Made by a program: the position numbers and the translations under genes
Notes under the pieces: model-generated
What the model was told of the DNA's origin: nothing
Seen by the model: the letters and a program-made list of their open reading frames with translations, nothing else
Database searches by the model: none
Origin: Spartobacteria bacterium
GTDB lineage: Bacteria > Verrucomicrobiota > Verrucomicrobiia > Chthoniobacterales > UBA10450
Direction: 5' to 3'
Assembly (NCBI GenBank): GCA_003169975.1
Contig: PNAA01000058.1
Location: 1 to 64,000, forward strand
Length of the DNA: 64,000 nt
Shown: positions 60,314 to 64,000 of the stretch, piece by piece
Layout: the number at the start of each line of letters is the position of its first letter
How positions within the stretch are numbered: the first letter of the stretch is position 1

Positions 60314-61399
60314 TCACAATAGAGCTTTGATGTCGTAGTCCAGCGTCGTAGAAATGCTGAAAACTTTCTCCTTCGTAGAGGCTGGCCTGAAGCAAATCCG
60401 ATCCAGCAAATTTAGTCCGAAGCTCGCACCGGCGATCGACCACGCCCATTCTTGCGAGAGCCCTTGGTACGCGCCGACAACCGGCAACAATCCCCCCAAA
60501 GAAAACGGCGTCCATTTCGCGATGGATCGTGCGAAGCGAGTTTTGCGGAAGTCGTCGAATTCCACTCGCAAACTCGACGCTGCCTCCGCCAGGCGCTGCT
60601 CAAGAAGATGTGGATCTTCAATCCGGTCGAGTCGACACCACTCGTTAGACTGTTGAACAAATCTTGCGACCGAGGCGCGAAGACCAGCGTACGATTCGCG
60701 CAGAATGCGATAATCGTTCAGCCGCAAATTTACCACCTCAGCTGGGATGAGAACGGTCGCGAATGCTGCTGTGAGTAAACCTTCGGAAACGTTGGCTGGA
60801 GCTACAACGTTCAGACCATTGAGAGCATTCAATGCGTAATCGAGCGGCCGATCGGTGACAGTGGTGAAGCCTTGCCGACGCGCCATATGATCGGCGACGA
60901 GAGACAAAATTAAGTAACATGCCTCCAGTCTCACAACGGTTGAGTTTGCTGGGAGGTGCTCAACATAAACACGCCGTTGCCGCGTCCCAATCATACCGGT
61001 GCGGTGCAAGGCGTCCCGCACAGTGTCTGAGATCTTGCGGTCTGCCATGAATGTGAAACCAGGAAAGGACCATTCTCCACGCGGTCCAATAGCTAAAGTG
61101 AATCCGCTGGCGTCTGAACCAGCAGCCGGGTGTTTCGATAGGTGATGGAATGCGCGCTCAAGCCGTTCGAGCTCGTCCCATAATGGAGTTATCTCAACGT
61201 CCGAAGGTGGAACAGAAGCTAGACAGCCTTCGACCTCATCAATCATTTCCTTCAAAGGTTCAGGATCGTCTGTTGGGAACTCGGCGGGCACGATCCGCTT
61301 CACCTCATCCGTCACGAGCAAAATGGATCGAAGCCATTCTAGTCCCGGGTGGAAATCCGGGTAGTACAGCAAAGCCGGTCGCGCAACACCTTGCAGCAT
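60314..61399 (-). CDS. DUF6236-like protein of unknown function
   Basis: A 361-residue protein. The N-terminus, RPALLYYPDFHPGLEWLRSI then LLVTDEVKRIVPAEFPTDD, fits the start of DUF6236-type proteins (a-LYYP...WL...LL..D.v..I.P). The rest is helical with no catalytic motif, ending near FGLNLLDRICFRPASTKEK. With the downstream HNH-like gene it forms a pair that could be a defence module; no toxin motif was found in it. Confidence 0.55.
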   Translation of the reverse strand: MLQGVARPALLYYPDFHPGLEWLRSILLVTDEVKRIVPAEFPTDDPEPLKEMIDEVEGCLASVPPSDVEITPLWDELERLERAFHHLSKHPAAGSDASGFTLAIGPRGEWSFPGFTFMADRKISDTVRDALHRTGMIGTRQRRVYVEHLPANSTVVRLEACYLILSLVADHMARRQGFTTVTDRPLDYALNALNGLNVVAPANVSEGLLTAAFATVLIPAEVVNLRLNDYRILRESYAGLRASVARFVQQSNEWCRLDRIEDPHLLEQRLAEAASSLRVEFDDFRKTRFARSIAKWTPFSLGGLLPVVGAYQGLSQEWAWSIAGASFGLNLLDRICFRPASTKEKVFSISTTLDYDIKALL

Positions 61400-61688
61400 A
61401 TGAGTGAGCTCGGCTATGTTTTCGAGTACCGCTCGGCGCCACTCCGGGTGAACTCGCGAGACTTTTGTTCCATGCCTGCTTTCAATGCGTCGTCTTCAGA
61501 GGGTCTCTTGTTCCGCCGCGTTACTTCCGACGTCCTCAGTGATTTTCACGGAACAAAATGCGAACCGCACATGGAACATCCTCCTACGCCAAGGCTACGG
61601 CGGGAGAGGGAATTGCGCGAAGAAAAGTCATGGCATCAACGGTAAGCCTGACCATGATGACGGATTCGCTGCACTCGCACAACTCGAA
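61400..61688. other. Short intergenic stretch with a palindromic fragment
   Basis: No gene was seen. CGCCAAGGCTACGGCGG at 61588-61604 is a near-perfect palindrome of a type often repeated in such genomes, probably a REP-like remnant. Confidence 0.4.
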
Positions 61689-61916
61689 TCACGACGCGTG
61701 CTCGCGTTCTGCGTCCGGCTCAAACCGGAGAATGTCGCCGGGCTGGCACGAGAGCGCCCCGCAGATCGCACTGAGCGTCGAAAAGCGGATCGCGCGCGCC
61801 TTGCCGGTCTTGAGGATCGAGAGGTTGGCCAGCGTCATTCCGATCCGATCCGCGAGTTCGGTCAGCGTCATCCGCCGATCGTGAAGTAGGTCATCAAGCT
61901 TGATGGCGATCGCCAT
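61689..61916 (-). CDS. XRE-family helix-turn-helix regulator
   Basis: A 75-residue protein: MAIAIKLDDLLHDRRMTLTE, then LADRIGMTLANLSILKTGKA and STLSAICGALSCQPGDILRF. This is the short YozG-type XRE regulator that is usually encoded right after a DUF2975 membrane protein, exactly as here. Its ATG lies 1 nt before (in minus sense, after) the stop of the broken DUF2975 gene, so they were co-translated. It probably represses its own operon. Confidence 0.85.
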   Translation of the reverse strand: MAIAIKLDDLLHDRRMTLTELADRIGMTLANLSILKTGKARAIRFSTLSAICGALSCQPGDILRFEPDAEREHAS

Positions 61917-61917
61917 G

Positions 61918-62181
61918 TCACACGGGTCCCTTCGAGGTCTTCGCGCATGAGCGTGCCTTCCGCGAACACGCGGGCCAGCAGGAACGTGAGGAGGACGGCG
62001 AGCCAGCCGTTGATCGAAAAGCCGGCAACGAGACGGACCGGGTGCGCCGGAGTCGAAACGGCCTTCCCGATCGCGCCAATGACGAGGCTGAAAAGCTGCA
62101 GCGCGAGCAGCGATCAGGCGATCGTCTGCAAACGGGACGCGTTGGCGGCGACGAACGGGTCGCCCTCACGAACTGAATCCT
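61918..62181 (-). pseudogene. DUF2975 membrane protein, truncated and with a nonsense codon
   Basis: The frame reads EGDPFVAANASRLQTIA, then TGA (62114-62116), then SLLALQLFSLVIGAIGKAV, AHPVRLVAGFSINGWLAVLL and TFLLARVFAEGTLMREDLEG. This is the C-terminal half of a DUF2975 protein; the stop falls where the family has Trp (TIAWSLLAL), so TGG became TGA. The N-terminal helices are missing. It looks dead unless TGA is read through. Confidence 0.75.
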
Positions 62182-62492
62182 GTTTCCCCAAGATTCCGAG
62201 GCAGAATGCGACTTTCACCCTCGGGCAGGATCGCTTTGAGCATTCGCCGCATGATTTTTGGGGCACCTTGATCCTCGGCGCATTTAGCTGAGACGGGTAC
62301 CGCCCCTCAAGTCCTTAGGAAATATGCCGAGCCTTTCCGGGAAAAGGCGTCGCTCCCGCTTGCCTGGAATGAGTCGTCTCACGCCAGCATTAGATTCTGT
62401 CAGGACAGACTGCAATCCCATCACCGACCCAATTCAGCCGCAATTCCTGCGAACTGGGCGAGCGCTACGTGAGTTTCACTTGGGGCTCTCGA

Positions 62493-64000
62493 TTACTGGA
62501 TATTATAGACTTCGACCAGGGCGACGCCGGTGCCGCCGTTCTTGCCGGAGACGATGGCGGTGTAGGCCCCGGGCGGCAGCGTGGCGAGGATCGCCGATTC
62601 CCTGGGATCGGACGGCGGAATGCCGGTCGCGGTAATCTCGGCTTCCTGCGTGTTGATCCAGTCGTCGTTCATAATGACCGCGCCGTTGGCATCGTGTAAC
62701 TCTAGCACCGGATCTTCCAAAGCCCCGGTCACTCCCGCCGCGGTCAGCGAGGGACCGAGCGCGCGGACCAGAACCGTGGCCGGTTCCGCGCCTTGCAAAA
62801 TAAAGCCGCCGATCAGAACCTGGTCGCCGAGTTGCACAGAACAGCGAGTGGAGATGTTCGCGAGCAACGCCGCGGAAGTCGGCGCCAGATCGTACACTTC
62901 GACGAGGCCCACGCCGGTGGTGTTGTTGGTGCCGCTCAGCACGGCGGTATAAGCACCCGGCGCGAGTGTGGCGACGATCGCCGATTCGAGGTCATCGGTC
63001 GGAGCGACGCCGGTCGCTTCCACGGCCGCCTCGTTTTCCTTCCAGTTATCATTTGATGAAAGCAACGAGCTGCCACTGTAGAGCTGGAGATAAGGATCGC
63101 CCAAAGCGCCGGACACGCCCTCGGCTGTGAGCGAAGGCCCAATCCCGCGAAGGATGACCTGTTTGGTGGAACCTGCAGGACCGGTGACAAAGAACCCTCC
63201 GATGACTACGTTATCTCCCGTCTGGACGAAGGCCCGGGTGGAAATGTTGCGCGTAGCGGCGGCGGTCGGTCCTGCGACTGCGGGATTGACGGTCGCATTC
63301 GCTCCGTTGGACGTAAGTATCACTGTGGCGTTGGAGCTGACGGAGGCGAATTTACCGCTCAGCGTGGTGTAACCGAGCGGAGAAAACGTGTCGGCGGCGC
63401 TCGGGCTGTATCCATTGATCAACTGCAGGTCAAGAGTGCCGTCGAGGGAGGCAGTGCCGCCGACTACCAACTGATCGAAGGCGTCGGATGCGGCGCCGCC
63501 ATCCTCGATCACCATGGTTCCTCCGCTCCCCTGGGTAAAGGAGCCAGTCACTCCAATTACACCGGCTGAGTGTCCGGGGGAGATATAGCCGCTGTTATTG
63601 ATCAGGTCGCCGTCGATCACGCCTGAGCCCGACAGGACCCCGCCATTCAGAGTGACCGGCCCGGTAATAGTCAGACCATCAAGATCGGTCTCGCCACCGC
63701 TCTGCATGTAACCGGATGGCGTGGGTGTGGCCGCCGCATTCGTGTTGCCCTCCGGGCTCGGTCCGTTTCCGGCGCCTTGGGAGACAATGTTCCCTGCGCC
63801 CTGAGACACGATATTGCCGGCACCTTGGGAGACGATATTTCCGGCGCCCTGGGAGACGATGTTGCCGGCGCCTTGAGACACAATATTGCTACCGTTGGTG
63901 TTGACGATACTGCTGCCATCGTTGCCGATTAACTTTGAAGTGAGGCCAGCGCGCACCAGACCGAATTGGGCGAACGCGTTGGATTGGAGCAGGCGGGTGT
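62493..64000 (-). CDS. Secreted repeat protein with two GGF-type domains, partial
   Basis: The frame is open from the right edge; at least 500 residues are visible. From the N-terminal side: five IVSQGAGN repeats, a beta-helix-like passenger (GPVTLNGGVLSGSGVIDGDL then GSFTQGSGGTMVIEDGGAAS), and two tandem GGF domains starting RNISTRAFVQTGDNVVIGGF and LANISTRCSVQLGDQVLIGG, each ending in an ALVEVY or GLVEVYDL strand. The passenger resembles autotransporter-associated repeats. It is probably cell-surface or matrix protein. The start lies outside the window. Confidence 0.75.
   Translation of the reverse strand, partial: TRLLQSNAFAQFGLVRAGLTSKLIGNDGSSIVNTNGSNIVSQGAGNIVSQGAGNIVSQGAGNIVSQGAGNIVSQGAGNGPSPEGNTNAAATPTPSGYMQSGGETDLDGLTITGPVTLNGGVLSGSGVIDGDLINNSGYISPGHSAGVIGVTGSFTQGSGGTMVIEDGGAASDAFDQLVVGGTASLDGTLDLQLINGYSPSAADTFSPLGYTTLSGKFASVSSNATVILTSNGANATVNPAVAGPTAAATRNISTRAFVQTGDNVVIGGFFVTGPAGSTKQVILRGIGPSLTAEGVSGALGDPYLQLYSGSSLLSSNDNWKENEAAVEATGVAPTDDLESAIVATLAPGAYTAVLSGTNNTTGVGLVEVYDLAPTSAALLANISTRCSVQLGDQVLIGGFILQGAEPATVLVRALGPSLTAAGVTGALEDPVLELHDANGAVIMNDDWINTQEAEITATGIPPSDPRESAILATLPPGAYTAIVSGKNGGTGVALVEVYNIQ
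63769..63888. repeat. Five tandem 24-bp repeats
   Basis: Unit starts are 63769, 63793, 63817, 63841 and 63865, each close to CCGGCGCCTTGGGAGACAAT plus four bases. They encode IVSQGAGN five times in the protein at 62493. Units differ at a few third positions. This is a coding minisatellite, so copy number is likely to vary. Confidence 0.9.

Noticed and set aside
63769-63888. A CRISPR array or non-coding tandem repeat
   Set aside because: Units are contiguous 24-bp coding repeats in the frame of a secreted protein, with no spacers.

Overview
The window looks like chromosomal DNA of a high-GC soil Verrucomicrobium, most likely of the Spartobacteria/Chthoniobacterales type. This is an inference from family knowledge. 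It rests on secreted proteins carrying a C-terminal 'NISTR..GD.VLIGGF' domain that I associate with that group, many degenerate gene copies, small palindromic intergenic elements and the mix of housekeeping genes. No rRNA is present, and the only complete tRNA is tRNA-Thr(UGU) at 55069-55144.

Layout. 1-10.3 kb: plus-strand genes (ion transporter, retropepsin-like protease, cyclophilin, AguB-type amidase, DUF885-like metalloprotease, Cu/Zn SOD, OB-HD nuclease, ThiG), one minus-strand orphan DNA methyltransferase, and a set of decayed genes (aguB, treZ, a VOC-fold gene and a DUF4440 gene). 10.3-18.3 kb: hldE C-domain and purN, facing a tight minus-strand operon that runs from a bifunctional homocysteine methyltransferase/MTHFR through a TVP38 protein, cdd, mnmG and plsY to gpsA. 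18.7-22.0 kb: a translationally coupled four-gene sugar/lipid modification operon. 22.0-27.1 kb: a membrane protein and mutM on minus, then trxB, a GT4 glycosyltransferase and a GNAT protein on plus.

27.2-40.5 kb is a small nonribosomal peptide cluster on the minus strand. In transcription order it encodes a stand-alone A-T didomain (specificity residues read as Leu), a cytochrome P450, a C-A-T module (residues read as Val) and a terminal C-A*-T-TE protein. The last A domain is degenerate and the TE has Cys in place of the usual Ser. A broken secreted protease, a decayed GNAT copy and a J-domain-like protein separate it from an Sfp-type phosphopantetheinyl transferase that could activate its carrier domains.

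40.6-55.1 kb is a 14.5-kb integrative element in tRNA-Thr, bounded by 40-bp direct repeats. It carries a tyrosine integrase, excisionase-like genes, a TOPRIM primase, a RepA-like ATPase beside a dense 11-copy iteron array, a possible virion-type protein, and three genes arranged like integron cassettes with attC-like sites. 55.1-64 kb holds a GT90 glycosyltransferase between two copies of a 100-bp repeat, several unknown proteins including HEPN-like and HNH-like ones, an XRE regulator with a nonsense-mutated DUF2975 partner, and a repeat-rich secreted protein that runs off the right edge.

The strongest unexplained signal is a dispersed word, GCCTAACG (usually GCCTAACGA). I count 28 copies on either strand where base composition predicts about two or three. 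Most lie inside genes in different reading frames, and it is nearly absent from the integrated element. It behaves like a DNA uptake sequence or another genome-wide DNA signal.
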